From positions 16,806,545 to 16,870,544 of the forward strand of contig NC_088790.1 in assembly GCF_949628265.1 (NCBI RefSeq): a DNA stretch of 64,000 nt, given 5' to 3'. A model generated the notes under the pieces. It did no database searches. It was not told where the DNA came from and saw only the letters and a program-made list of their open reading frames with translations. Position 1 is the first letter of the stretch. Each line of letters begins with the position of its first letter. Shown in pieces: positions 49,890 to 64,000 of this stretch. Position numbers and translations under genes: made by a program. The stretch comes from Cloeon dipterum. Its lineage: Eukaryota; Arthropoda; Insecta; Ephemeroptera; Baetidae.

Positions 49890-52800
49890 ATGCTCAAACT
49901 GAGCCGGAGATGGGTCAACATACAAGATGTGAGGCTGATGGCGAAACGCAGCAAGTCCTACGACGCCGTCATCATCGGAGGAGGTGATTGACTAAATGAT
50001 TTCATATTCATTCTGTTTCATACGCAATCGCAGGTCACAACGGTTTGGTGTCGGCGTGCTACCTGCAAATTTCAGGTGCGAAGGTGTGCGTGCTGGAGCG
50101 CCGGTCTATCGTCGGCGGTGCCGCTGTCACCGAGGAAATTGTGCCCGGCTTCAAGTTTTCAAGGGCCTCGTACGTGCTCAGCCTTCTAAGGCCAGAAATC
50201 ATTAGAGATTTGGAGTTGAAGGTTAATATTATATTCTCCAGCATCCAGAGCTACTTTTTCCTATAAAAAATTACCCCATTCAGAAGTACCATATATTTTT
50301 AATTTTCTCTATTCGCTTTATCCAGATAAATATTATTTGTCGATAATATTTTCTTGGCAGCGGAAAATCAGAATCAAGGCATAATGATGTAATTTTACCA
50401 GATAAGCTTAAGTGATATTTTGTTATTGAATAACATCTAGGTAATTTCCCTTCAGAAAAGATAATTATTTCGATCTAATTCATCCTATTTTATATTTATT
50501 TACTAAAATAAATCAAGGCGAAATTTTTAATATCGGTGAAGAGATGGATTTTATTTTTTAAAGATGTTTCATTTTATGTGGTTGGGTTAATAAAGAAGGG
50601 AGCGCCACCCTGTGGTGGCCACCATATTATAAAAACTAAATTGTAAAAATTGTCCACTTCCAAGGAGGGAATTTTTCTCCAATCGTTTTAGTATCTTTTT
50701 GCATCCTCAATCGGTCAAGGTGTCAAGTTAACGTTCCTTATTCCACAACCTTTCGCGCCAACGGATAAAATTGGAAAATTAACATCCATGCATACATCTA
50801 TTTTTTTTTATGAAAGGATAAGAAACATATAAATGCTATAAGTTACAAATTTATTTGATAATATATGGTAACTTGCTGATATTTTAAAACCTGGAGAAAT
50901 GTTATATTTTTTCTGACTTTTTCCACCTTCTATGTATTCAACAGAAGCACGGTCTAAAGGTGCATTTAAGAAATCCCTCGTCGTACACGCCGATCCACGA
51001 CAGCCTGTGGGCCAAATATCCTGCCAGGTCACTGACCCTGAGCAGCAGTGAGGAATTCAATCAAAAGCAAATAGCGCAATTTTCTAAAAACGATGCAGAG
51101 GTATTTTATAATAGATCTAATTAGTTTTCTGGTGTTTCCATCATCACATTTTTTTATTCAGGCTTATCCTAAATACGAAAAATACCTGGAGAGAATGGTC
51201 GAAGCGATTGAGCCACTTTTGGACTTGCCAGCGTCTTCAGTTAACAGACTTTTAAACGGTGACCAAAGCGTTTTGAAAAAGGCATGGAGCGTATATAGAA
51301 ATAAGAGAATCCTCAAGGCAGGTAATTCTGCAATTATACTTAGTTACATAAGAGGCATGACACGATTTTCAATAAAAATTCTAGCAAATTCCCTGATAAA
51401 TCTCGGTGGTGATCTGAACAAGTTCCTCGAGCTCATGACCGCGCCGGCCACCAAAATCCTGGACAGATGGTTTGAGTCGGAGCCCCTGAAGGCAACTCTA
51501 GCTACGGACGCTGTGATAGGAGCCTTTGCCAGCCCCAGCAACCCCGGAACCAGGTACTTTTATTGTGTAATAAAATTCTCCAGTCCTTCACGATGAAAAA
51601 GCCACTGTTCAGGACAAAACTTTTTATTGCAAAATTTCTCAGTCTTCACATACATAGAAAAGTGCAGTCAGTGCCTGGCGCTGATATATACATCAATATA
51701 CACAATTGTCATTTTGAGAGATGGTAACTCGAGCTGCATGAAATTATCTTATCTGCGAAATATGCGCTCAGCCGAAACCGTGTGTTGTACATTAAACATT
51801 TTGTTCCAATTTTCGCAAGACACTTTTATCCCTTATAAAAAATTCACAGCATTATTTGATTTCCTCGCAGTTATGTCCTGCTGCACCACGTGATGGGTGA
51901 GCTGGAGGGCGTGAAAGGCGCCTGGGGCTACCCCGAGGGGGGCATGGGGGCGGTCACCCAAGCCATGGCCTCCAAGGCGAAGTCCCTCGGCGTCGACATC
52001 TTCACCGACACGGTAACTATACGACCTGCTTTTTTAAATACGTGTTGCGCACTCTGTCCTCGGGGAAAGCAGGTAATTTCACTGCTACAGGGCCATGGTG
52101 AACACAAGCTGCGTCTTGTTCTCGTGCTGCTGGTGCTGGGTGGTTGAGTCGGTCGTCGACTGCGCTCCGAACAAGGTGTTGCCCTTCTCGTCGAACAGGG
52201 AGCCTCTGCGTTTCTGCGACTCGCGATACCGGCCCGACTTGGAGATGGTCATCCTGCGCGAAAAGGGGCTCTCGGACGGCTGCTTGGCCGCCTCGTCGCC
52301 GCCGCCGGCCTGCTTCGTGCTGCTGCTGCTGCCGCTGCTGCTGCTCATTGCGACCGACGATGGCGATGTGTGATAAAAAGGGCACACGACGGTGCTTGTG
52401 ATTTTCCACCAGCTTCAACAATCTTATCGCACAAATCAATATCGTTTTGAGGCGTCGGGCGTCGCATTCGACAATCTAATTACAGGGAGTTAAATTAAGG
52501 CATGACATTGTGTCTTACAGCAATTTGCGTCGCTTCTTCTTATCTCAGTCAAGAATGGGGGAACCTTAAAACCATGAAATTATATTTTTATAATTCAATT
52601 ATAATTATTCGGCTTATAGTTAAATCAATTTATATTATTTGAGCGTTTTCCATTTTTTAGCAAATGCAGATTTTGTTAATAGACTGCTTACCTTAAAATG
52701 GAACCGCATATGTTTTTTTCTTAAGAGGCCTCAGTCCTCAGCTGCTGGATAATTTGGGTTAGGTAGGTGGCGTACATACACCTATGAAATATAATCAAAG

Positions 52801-54729
52801 TGCTCTTTTTGACTTTCTTGATTGTTGGCTTTGCTTTCCCCAGAAGCCCTTGATTTTCGATCCACTTTAATTTGTCCTAAAAATCCATACTCACGGCTGG
52901 TGTTTTCTATTTCAAAAGCTACAAAATTTATCAAAAATATTTCAGGTGGTCCAAGATTGTTTTTTTTATGATCAGGAGACATTGATACGATTGATGAATA
53001 GAATGATCCAAAATTATAGGTCCCGCGGGCGCGTAATTTTATAGACGGTGGCTGGCTGAACCGGCTGCAGCTGAATTTTGGCCCAGCGGCTGAGCATTTA
53101 TGCCGGCAGATGAAAAACCTTCAAAAGTGAAGTTTGATGATGCGTAACGGCTCTTAGGGCCGGAGGCTTATTTTATTCTCTGGCACTTTTCAATTTTTTC
53201 GACTCTTTGACCGGCGGCTGGCGTGGCTTGCTCAGCTTGTCCAATAAGTCACGGAGGCTTGCGGTTAACCACGTGGCCCTAAATTAATTGACCGGCGCGG
53301 CGCATTAAAATTTTAATCACTTAAATGATGTGCGGTGTAAGAAATATAATGCTATAATACTGCTCAATAAATTAGGAGGTGAAGGAAATCATTTGGGACG
53401 AGCACAATGGTGCCCAGGGGGTAGCAACAACTAAGGGAGAAGAGTTCAAAGCGAAACTGGTCCTTTCCAACGCCACCCCAGAGGTGACCTTCATGCGACT
53501 TTTACCAAAAGAATCCCTTGGTGAAGAGTTCAGGATGGCCGTGCAGAGCATTGATTACGAGTCGCCGGTCACCAAGATAAACGGTTGGTTATCAGGAGTA
53601 AGTCTGTGATATACTGACCGACATTTTTGAACAGTTGCCGTGAAGGAGCTTCCCAACTTTCTAGCCGACCCAACGCGTGACCAGGGGGTGGCAGGACCCC
53701 ACCACCAAACGACTATCCACTTGAACTGTGAGAGCACCGATCTCCTTCAGAATGCTTACTCAGACGCTAGAGAGGGGCTCATTTCTAGAAGGTAGTTAAA
53801 TTCATTCAATTGGTAAATACATTTATGATAAACAGGAATGCATTTATTGTAATTTAAATTAGATTTCAAATAAACAAAAAGACTAATAAGAGTTCAAAAA
53901 TACTCGGATAATTCAGTTTGATTTTGTTGATAATTTAAAAATTATACAATATGATATTGTAATAAAAAAAAATGTGAAGGAATCTTTGGAAGCATTAGTT
54001 GGAATTAAAAAGTCTGACAAGTAAAAGTTAAAGAAGTTTAAAAGCCAACCTTAAATTTGAAAGCTGGATATGAATCCTTTACTTTACAGGCCTATGCTAG
54101 AGATGGTAATTCCGTCCACTCTGGACAAGACCATCGCACCACCAGGATGTCACGTGTGCCTGATCTTCTCGCAATTCACTCCATACCACTTGAAAGATGG
54201 CAGAGTATGGAGCGAGGAAACAAAGGACTCATACGCGAAACAGGCAAAGCAAAAAAGAGCCACGAAGCAACAAGTTCTGATGGTTTGAAAATTTCCTCAG
54301 GTGTTTAATAATATTGATGAATACGCGCCCGGTTTCTCGTCGAGTATCATTGGCTTCGAGGTGCTGTCGCCACCTGACCTGGAGAAAACCTTTGGACTGA
54401 CAGGAGGGGTAATTTGCAAAAATTTCAATATAATAGTTTAATAATACATTTTCGTGCTCCCTCAATTTTAAGAAACAATTATTTGTAACTGCTTTCACCA
54501 CACGAATAAAGATGACAATATTAATTTCAATTTACAGAATATTTTCCACGGTGCTTTATCCCTGGACCAACTCTTCACTCTGAGGGTTGGAGGCGGATTT
54601 GGCCCCTCGGCCCCGGAGACCCCTGTGAAGAATCTGCTCTTGTGCGGAAGCGGAGGACACCCAGGTGGAGGCGTTATGGGCGCCCCTGGCAAATTAGCGG
54701 CGGAGGAAGCCATACGATTACTCAAATGA
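49890..54729 (+). CDS. PYROXD2: PYROXD2-like FAD-dependent oxidoreductase
   Basis: A homolog of pyridine nucleotide-disulphide oxidoreductase domain protein 2, a mitochondrial flavoprotein related to phytoene desaturases, whose substrate is not firmly known. Eleven exons close in phase: 49890-49983, 50034-50221, 50945-51100, 51162-51321, 51385-51553, 51871-52012, 53376-53583, 53635-53791, 54090-54243, 54301-54408 and 54538-54729, giving 575 aa (human 581). The first 23 residues are basic, as in a mitochondrial presequence. A Rossmann FAD motif [12 protein letters not shown] (24-35) is followed by [14 protein letters not shown]. Strong family blocks are [46 protein letters not shown] and IHLNCES. 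The C-terminal FAD-contact block [16 protein letters not shown] is intact. Intron 4 is a stop-free 63 bp, intron 7 is 51 bp, and intron 9 must be GC-AG to restore the conserved [16 protein letters not shown]. Confidence 0.95.
51322..51384 (+). other. 63-bp stop-free intron 4 of PYROXD2
   Basis: The frame is open across it, yet splicing GCAG|GTAATT to TTCTAG|CA yields [17 protein letters not shown], which fits the family better than the 21 extra residues. Because the length is divisible by three, retention would be tolerated in frame. Confidence 0.75.
52085..52348 (-). CDS. PRR15-like small protein, nested antisense in PYROXD2 intron 6
   Basis: A single-exon minus-strand ORF of 87 aa beginning at ATG 52348 (an upstream in-frame codon at 52387 is GTG, not ATG). 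After a polyserine start encoded by AGC-type repeats, the centre reads [22 protein letters not shown]. This closely resembles the conserved core of vertebrate PRR15/PRR15L (ISRSGRFKEKRKVRATL), a small nuclear or cytoplasmic family of unclear function. The C-terminus is polar (Gln/Thr/His) and unrecognised. The ORF lies 73 bp beyond PYROXD2 exon 6 and is GC-rich against an AT-rich intron, supporting selection for coding. No poly(A) signal was seen close by, so its 3' UTR may overlap the PYROXD2 exon in antisense. It is recognised by motif only. Confidence 0.65.
   Translation of the reverse strand: MSSSSGSSSSTKQAGGGDEAAKQPSESPFSRRMTISKSGRYRESQKRRGSLFDEKGNTLFGAQSTTDSTTQHQQHENKTQLVFTMAL
54244..54300 (+). 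other. 57-bp GC-AG intron 9 of PYROXD2
   Basis: No GT donor fits: continuing past CAG adds non-conserved residues and then a stop at 54287, and the later GT sites would leave introns of only 18-27 bp. CAG|GCAAAG as donor with TTTCCTCAG as acceptor joins YAKQ to [12 protein letters not shown] in phase 0, matching the family (human DAYADR-VFDCIEVYAPGF). Confidence 0.8.
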
Positions 54730-54776
54730 CAGATATTTTAAGAGGAGGAGTGAAAATCTGTGCTATTCAACTATTC

Positions 54777-54782
54777 AATAAA
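54777..54782 (+). terminator. Poly(A) signal of PYROXD2
   Basis: AATAAA 48 bp after the stop codon, with another AATAAA 20 bp further on. PYROXD2 and MFSD5 converge here; their stop codons are 483 bp apart. Confidence 0.7.
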
Positions 54783-54893
54783 ATTTTAATGATTATGTTA
54801 CAATAAATAACACATGCTTCAAAGCTAGCGAAAAACAGAAAGCGAGCAATGCAGTGCTAATTTGTAGGAAGGAGGGACGTTCTTTTAATCAGA

Positions 54894-54899
54894 TGAAGA
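54894..54899 (-). terminator. Candidate variant poly(A) signal of MFSD5
   Basis: ATTAAA on the minus strand, about 315 bp past the MFSD5 stop. No canonical AATAAA was found on that strand between the two convergent stop codons. Confidence 0.3.
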
Positions 54900-55212
54900 A
54901 ACTGAATCTTGCATATTTCCTCCCTTAAGTCGGTTTGCCTATCACATTTTCAGCGGCTGTTTCACATGATTACTTTGAATTTGTCAATCCAGATTAAACT
55001 CATAATATATAAGTCAACCACCTCATTCTTAATATTTTAACCAACAAGTTTAAATTCTCTAACAAATCACTTTGTTGGTTTGCTGTAATCAATAATTTGT
55101 GCAAATAGTTTCTGTCTCTCTTATATAAATAATCACGTTGCCGAAACAAGTAACTCACACGTACACTCCAAACTCATTGTCAGTTTCTCTTTCTGGAAAT
55201 CCGGCCATGTGT

Positions 55213-58206
55213 TCACGGCTCCTCCGAGCTCTTGAGCAGGGGTTCTTCCTGGATCAGGGCCACTGTCGGCGTCGATTTGAAGCGTTGGCAGAAACAATAG
55301 GCCACGTAGGTGGCGCCCGCCAGCACCACGGTGCACATGAGGAACATGTGGCGGTTGGTCTCGGCGTTGTTCTCCGTGCCAGAGTGCAACCACAGCAGGC
55401 CTCCGCATGTGATCAGGTTCATGGGCACGCGGAACCAGTTGATGATGTTAGCGCGGTACTGCTCCGGCACCACCTGGCTACGCAGCGACCCGATCGCAGG
55501 GTAGTACATGCCCACGCACACCTCCAGCAGGATGAATGCGCCCAGCGAGATGATCGGCGCCCCTGATGAGTAGGCGCACACCAGCGTGCAGCACAGTGCC
55601 AGTCCGCACGCAGCCAGCAGCACCTGCTCCGATTTCACCTGCAACAATTTGTTGATCAGACATTTTCTCGAAGAAGAAAAAAAATCGTGCTAATTTTAGA
55701 AGTCCCGTTTTTTAAAGGAGAGCTCAACTTAACAGAGATCAGTAAAAAATAAACTCTTCGTTGGGTTAATTAAAACCTTGGTAACCAAATAAATTAGAAG
55801 AAACAGCAGAATTGTTAATGCGTTCTGATGAGAGGATTTCAAATTTGCGAATTACCATGAAATTTTTTATTTTTATTTCATTCTGTAAATAATCAATAAA
55901 ATTAACAGCTAACAATTATTTGTGTCGAATCAGACTGAAAACTAAATTAAATTTTGTTAAAAAAAATTGGTAAAATGAATTCTAAAAATTAAATAAACGT
56001 GAGAGTAAATTTAGGAGCATAATTCAGTTGTAAAATTGCCTTTGCCAGAGTTCATTTATTTTTTAAGGCTTCTACTCCATAGCTGTAAGGCGCAGGATAT
56101 TTAATTCCAATGCACAAGGCGATTCCAGTCAGGTTAAAAGTCAAATGGGCGTTCTTATTTTACATTTTTTCAAATTAACAAACTTTTAGAAAACATGATC
56201 TCAACATTGGATTGTAAGCCTTTGCAAGATTTTGTCTTGCTCAAAAAGTTAATACCCCATCTTTTTTAAATTAGCCTTTTTAAATCAGTTTCCTGCCACG
56301 TATCCATTAATAAGGCTAGTTTATAGTTTAAGTATTTTAAAAAAGGTATCACAAGAGCCTGATTAATCCAGGCCAAAAATTCGTTGCAAAACTTACCAAC
56401 TTTGAAGTACAAATCGAGTAAATCGAAGAGCCAATCATGATGGCAACCATGAAACAAGAGAAGACGAGCCCCAGGGGCGGCCTGGCTGGCTCCAGCATCG
56501 GAGTCCAAAGAAATACAAAAATGTACATAACAGCCTGCAAACAAGAAAATAATCCTCAGTAAAAATTTATAAATACGAATTAAATAAATTACTCTACCTC
56601 AAATAGCGCTTGCACCATACCGAGCTGCAGGGTCGTTGGGTCTGAGAGAATGTACCTGAGACCCTTCATGCACGAGAGGCCAGGCTCAGGGTTCACCGAG
56701 CCCCGATTTTCTGGCCAATAGTATCCAGCCCCTATTCCAGCAACGACCAAGCACGGCACAGAGAGCATAAACGGCGCTACCGGACCCCACGACAAAGTCT
56801 CGGCGGCAAAGTTGGCCACGATGCCTGCTATTATGGCCAGGAGGCCGTTGTAGAAGGTGGCTTTGCTGAACGTTGACGAGATCCACTCCACAGGGAATCC
56901 GTGGTGCTCTCTGTGCTCGTAAACATACCTGAGAAGCAAGTTACAACAGCCAAATAAATATTTTTGTAGATAGAGATGAAATGCTGCAAAATATATCTTA
57001 TATATAAAAAGTAAACATGATTTTACATTGCCTGCAATTTAAAAAAAAAGAACAACATCCTGATTTTTGGTAATTTGTTAGGGTGCTCTATAGAAGTTTC
57101 GGAAAACGCAGCTCACAAGAAAAATTTTATTAGAATTATTAATCTTAGAACATTAAATTTTGTGCCAAAAGATGCCCAATTAGACAGCCTAACACATTGA
57201 TTTTGCCCACATTTTTTAACTATCCAAATTTGGGTAATTTTAGAATAAATCAATAAGAGTACTTTTATTTTTGTAACCATGTATATATGGGATAAATAAT
57301 GTTGCCTTGGGCGTGAGTAACATGCCTAGAAAATTTAAGGATGGTGAACTCAAGAGGGACTCAAATTCCCAATCACTCAGCTCATTTGGTATTCAATTAA
57401 AAAAAAATCTTCTCGAGTTTACCCATATTTATATCACGAATAATATTGTGTGAATGTGACAAGTAGAGGGCAGAGTCATAGGCTAGCTGGCAATGTCAAA
57501 TTTTATTAAAAACAAAGGACATTTAGAGAGGTAGGTGTGCCAGTCCTATTGATAAAGAGAAAAGAAAATATGAACCACATATAACTCACGTTATCTGCAC
57601 TGATAAAAAATCTAAGAAGGCTGTCAAAATTGTAAGACCCACTCTTTTGATTAGCCAAAATATTTTTTTGCAGGTCGTGCATCCCAAAGCCATGCACTTA
57701 AAATGATTTCAGAAAAAAACAAGTCAAGCTAGTTGTTCTTATCAGCCACATACATACCAAGCCTCAAAACTTGAGAAAAGCATTGATGTGGAAATTCCGC
57801 CCAAGATCCTCCCGAAGAGCAGGACAAAATATTCTGGGCTGAGCTTGGTGAAGCAGCAGATGGAGTAGAGCACAGCAAAGCAGACACACATAAGTTTGCG
57901 GCCGAACCGGTCGGCCAGCGGTCCAGTGCTGGTGCCGAACAAGATGCTGGCAGCAAAACCCACGACATAGAGCACGGCGATTTGCGACTCAGCAAAGCCA
58001 TAGTAGCTGTACAGCTTGTACACGTAGGGGCCTTGCAACCAGTCAGAGAAAAGGGCTGGGAAGTAGACTATGAAGAAAAGTCGCTGGAAGCGCAGGAAGT
58101 CTGGGTTGGACGCCTGAAGGGTCGGCTGTGCTCGCGACGCGACCCGGTGGATGAAAAAACACAAACAGCCCAACGCAGCCAAGCTGCCGTAAACTTCAGT
58201 TTCCAT
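55213..58206 (-). CDS. MFSD5: MFSD5-like molybdate-anion transporter
   Basis: A major-facilitator membrane transporter; the family is linked to molybdate uptake at the plasma membrane. Four minus-strand exons close in phase: 58206-57758, 56928-56598, 56534-56397 and 55638-55213, giving 447 aa (human 450). Family blocks are SNPDFLRFQ (33-41), DWLQGPYVYKLY (55-66), the MFS loop motif GPLADRFGRK (95-104), LTKLS/YFVLLFGRILGG, and SSFEAWYVYEH across the first exon junction. IFVFLWTPMLEPARPPLG and YRANIINWFRVP lie in the later exons. About twelve hydrophobic segments are visible, and the C-terminus is short and acidic. The acceptor AG sits directly before the ATG, so the leader is on a separate upstream exon. 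It faces PYROXD2 tail-to-tail and MIER1 head-to-head. Confidence 0.95.
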
Positions 58207-58381
58207 CTGAAAAATGATTCAAGGAAAAATTTAGACAAGTGTTTACTCACTCCAAACACATCGAATGCAAAAAATTTTAACCAGCTCCAATATATTATTA
58301 TTATATTAGTTAATTCCCTGATTTTGTGGATTTTGTTTTAATAAATTAAATAAATATTCCAGATTAATCTTTAGACTTTAC
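58207..58381 (-). other. 5' leader intron of MFSD5
   Basis: The minus-strand acceptor TTTTTCAG abuts the start codon. A matching donor, GCAAAG|GTAAAG, lies at 58381, giving a 175-bp intron entirely in the 5' untranslated region. The leader exon then starts somewhere above 58382. Confidence 0.6.
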
Positions 58382-58973
58382 CTTTGCAAAGGAAGCAGTT
58401 GAATGGTTTTCTCAGTTAAGCGACGTTATTTCATGTGGCAGGATTTTACACAAGCCGTCGTCATCACAGCACTAGCGTGTCGTGTTTGCTATCGCTATCA
58501 ACATGACGCGCAATCGGCTCCATCGTGCCACGCCGAAGTTGTATCCTGACTGAAACTAAAGGAAGTCGAGTTAATTTATGTGTGCAGAAATAGTTTCATA
58601 TGCCAGGCAACATCATTAAATAATATTAAACAGAAGTATTATTACGTTCTCCTAAAATTAAAACTTGAAAAAATTTCTACGTTTGTGGACAAAATTATCT
58701 TTGTAAAATCAAGGAAATAACAAAAACATTTTGACCACTTTGACATCAAAATAACCTGAAACATGCGTTTGATTTTTTAAAATAATTTCAGTTTAGTTGA
58801 AGTAGGAAATTTCAAATAAGAAATTATTAAATTGTTAAGCTGTAGCTCAGCATTTAATTGCAAGCAAACCTTACGCAGGCAAATAATGCTGAATTTAATT
58901 TTACAGTCACCGTCTGCTATGTTTTTGTTTTCATTCGTGTTCTTGCGGACGTCTTACGTTTACTTGATTATAA

Positions 58974-58981
58974 AACCGGTT
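58974..58981. promoter_or_regulatory. AACCGGTT site
   Basis: A perfect palindrome identical to those in the MRPL47/ADAM promoter. The context, ataaaaccggtttt here versus ataaaaccggttttg at 30.5 kb, matches for 14 bp. Confidence 0.4.
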
Positions 58982-59168
58982 TTTAAAATAGATCAAATTC
59001 AAGGAGGTTTGCTCTTTTTTCTGTTATCTATACAATGAATCAATTCGTAGCTCATGAAAATTAATTTCACAGTATTTTAATTTTGTTTCATTTAGTAATA
59101 TTGTAGATTTTTTTTACAGAATTTTAAACTGTTGACTCGATTAAGTGTTTATCAGATTTTTTTAAAAT

Positions 59169-59206
59169 ACCGGTAATACCGGTATCCTATTGAAGAGATT
59201 CCGGTT
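59169..59206. promoter_or_regulatory. Cluster of three CCGGT sites
   Basis: Two ACCGGT palindromes nine bases apart (59169, 59178) and a TTCCGGTT at 59199, about 220-250 bp upstream of the MIER1 start codon. They could be binding sites for a Grainyhead-like factor. This is seen as motifs only. Confidence 0.4.
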
Positions 59207-59421
59207 ACTACTCCCCCGCCATAATCAAGGAGGTTATTTTGTAAAATTTTCCTGTCGCTTCCGCAGCATCCGAGTAGTCCTTTGTTTACGTCCTACGATT
59301 GCTGTAATGAGTCTCGGACGAACTGTGGTTTTCTGCAAATTCTTCACTTAAATTGTCGTCGGCGCTGGTGTCCATCGAAAGGACGCGTTTCCCTTTGGCT
59401 CGGACATCCTAGTGTGCAGTC

Positions 59422-64000
<4,579 letters not shown>

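Larger units (their letters stand above)
58383..59421. promoter_or_regulatory. Divergent promoter region between MFSD5 and MIER1
   Basis: About 1 kb separates the MFSD5 leader exon from the MIER1 ATG. A GC-richer patch at 58.44-58.56 kb with a TATCGCTATC segment probably marks the MFSD5 promoter, and another at 59.26-59.42 kb the MIER1 leader. Between them are four CCGGT-type sites. I see no protein-coding exon in this stretch. Confidence 0.55.

Noticed and set aside
53584..53620. Strong GTAAGT donor downstream of PYROXD2 exon 7
   Set aside because: Using it puts the next exon in a frame with an immediate stop; GTTGGT at 53584 gives the conserved VTKINVAV join.

Overview
The window looks like arthropod, most probably insect, nuclear DNA. 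Every recognisable gene is intron-split. Many introns are only 50-63 bp with GT/AG ends, exons are GC-richer than the AT-rich surroundings, and the gene families are animal ones (ADAM protease, MRPL47, PYROXD2, MFSD5, MIER1). There is nothing bacterial in it: no operons, ribosome-binding sites or CRISPR arrays. Exon models were built by hand from splice sites and reading phase. All phases close exactly for MRPL47 (265 aa), the ADAM gene (1,804 aa long form), PYROXD2 (575 aa) and MFSD5 (447 aa).

Positions 1-28.8 kb are almost empty of coding signal. The exception is a GC-rich patch at 25.2-25.9 kb. It holds what looks like the first coding exon of a minus-strand gene: a signal peptide followed by a consensus donor. 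If so, the 25 kb to its left is the start of a very long first intron whose other exons lie outside the window. Diverged dispersed repeats and short microsatellites are scattered here.

From 28.8 to 64 kb the region is gene-dense. Mitochondrial ribosomal protein L47 (minus, 28.88-30.28 kb) is divergent with an ADAM9/12/19-type membrane metalloprotease (plus, 30.92-48.29 kb). The ADAM gene has a 7.8 kb first intron and an extraordinarily long proline-rich cytoplasmic tail with two possible ends. PYROXD2 follows on the same strand (49.89-54.73 kb). It carries a probable single-exon PRR15-like gene nested in antisense in its sixth intron. MFSD5 (minus, 55.21-58.21 kb) is tail-to-tail with PYROXD2 and head-to-head with MIER1 (plus, 59.42 kb to beyond the right edge).

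The most notable signals beyond plain genes are: (i) the nested PRR15-like gene; (ii) a 420-bp intronic duplication in MIER1 in which one copy holds an intact 111-nt, phase-0, basic cassette exon and the other a frameshifted remnant; (iii) a 361-bp 5'-truncated LINE copy with a perfect 15-bp target-site duplication; (iv) short introns that are multiples of three, two of them stop-free, and a GC-AG intron; (v) alternative ends and internal repeats in the ADAM tail; (vi) clusters of ACCGGT motifs in both divergent promoters; (vii) a TA-flanked MITE. No wholly new multi-gene system was found. The genes are mostly unrelated housekeeping or membrane functions and are not expected to work as one pathway, although MRPL47 and PYROXD2 are both mitochondrial in known animals.
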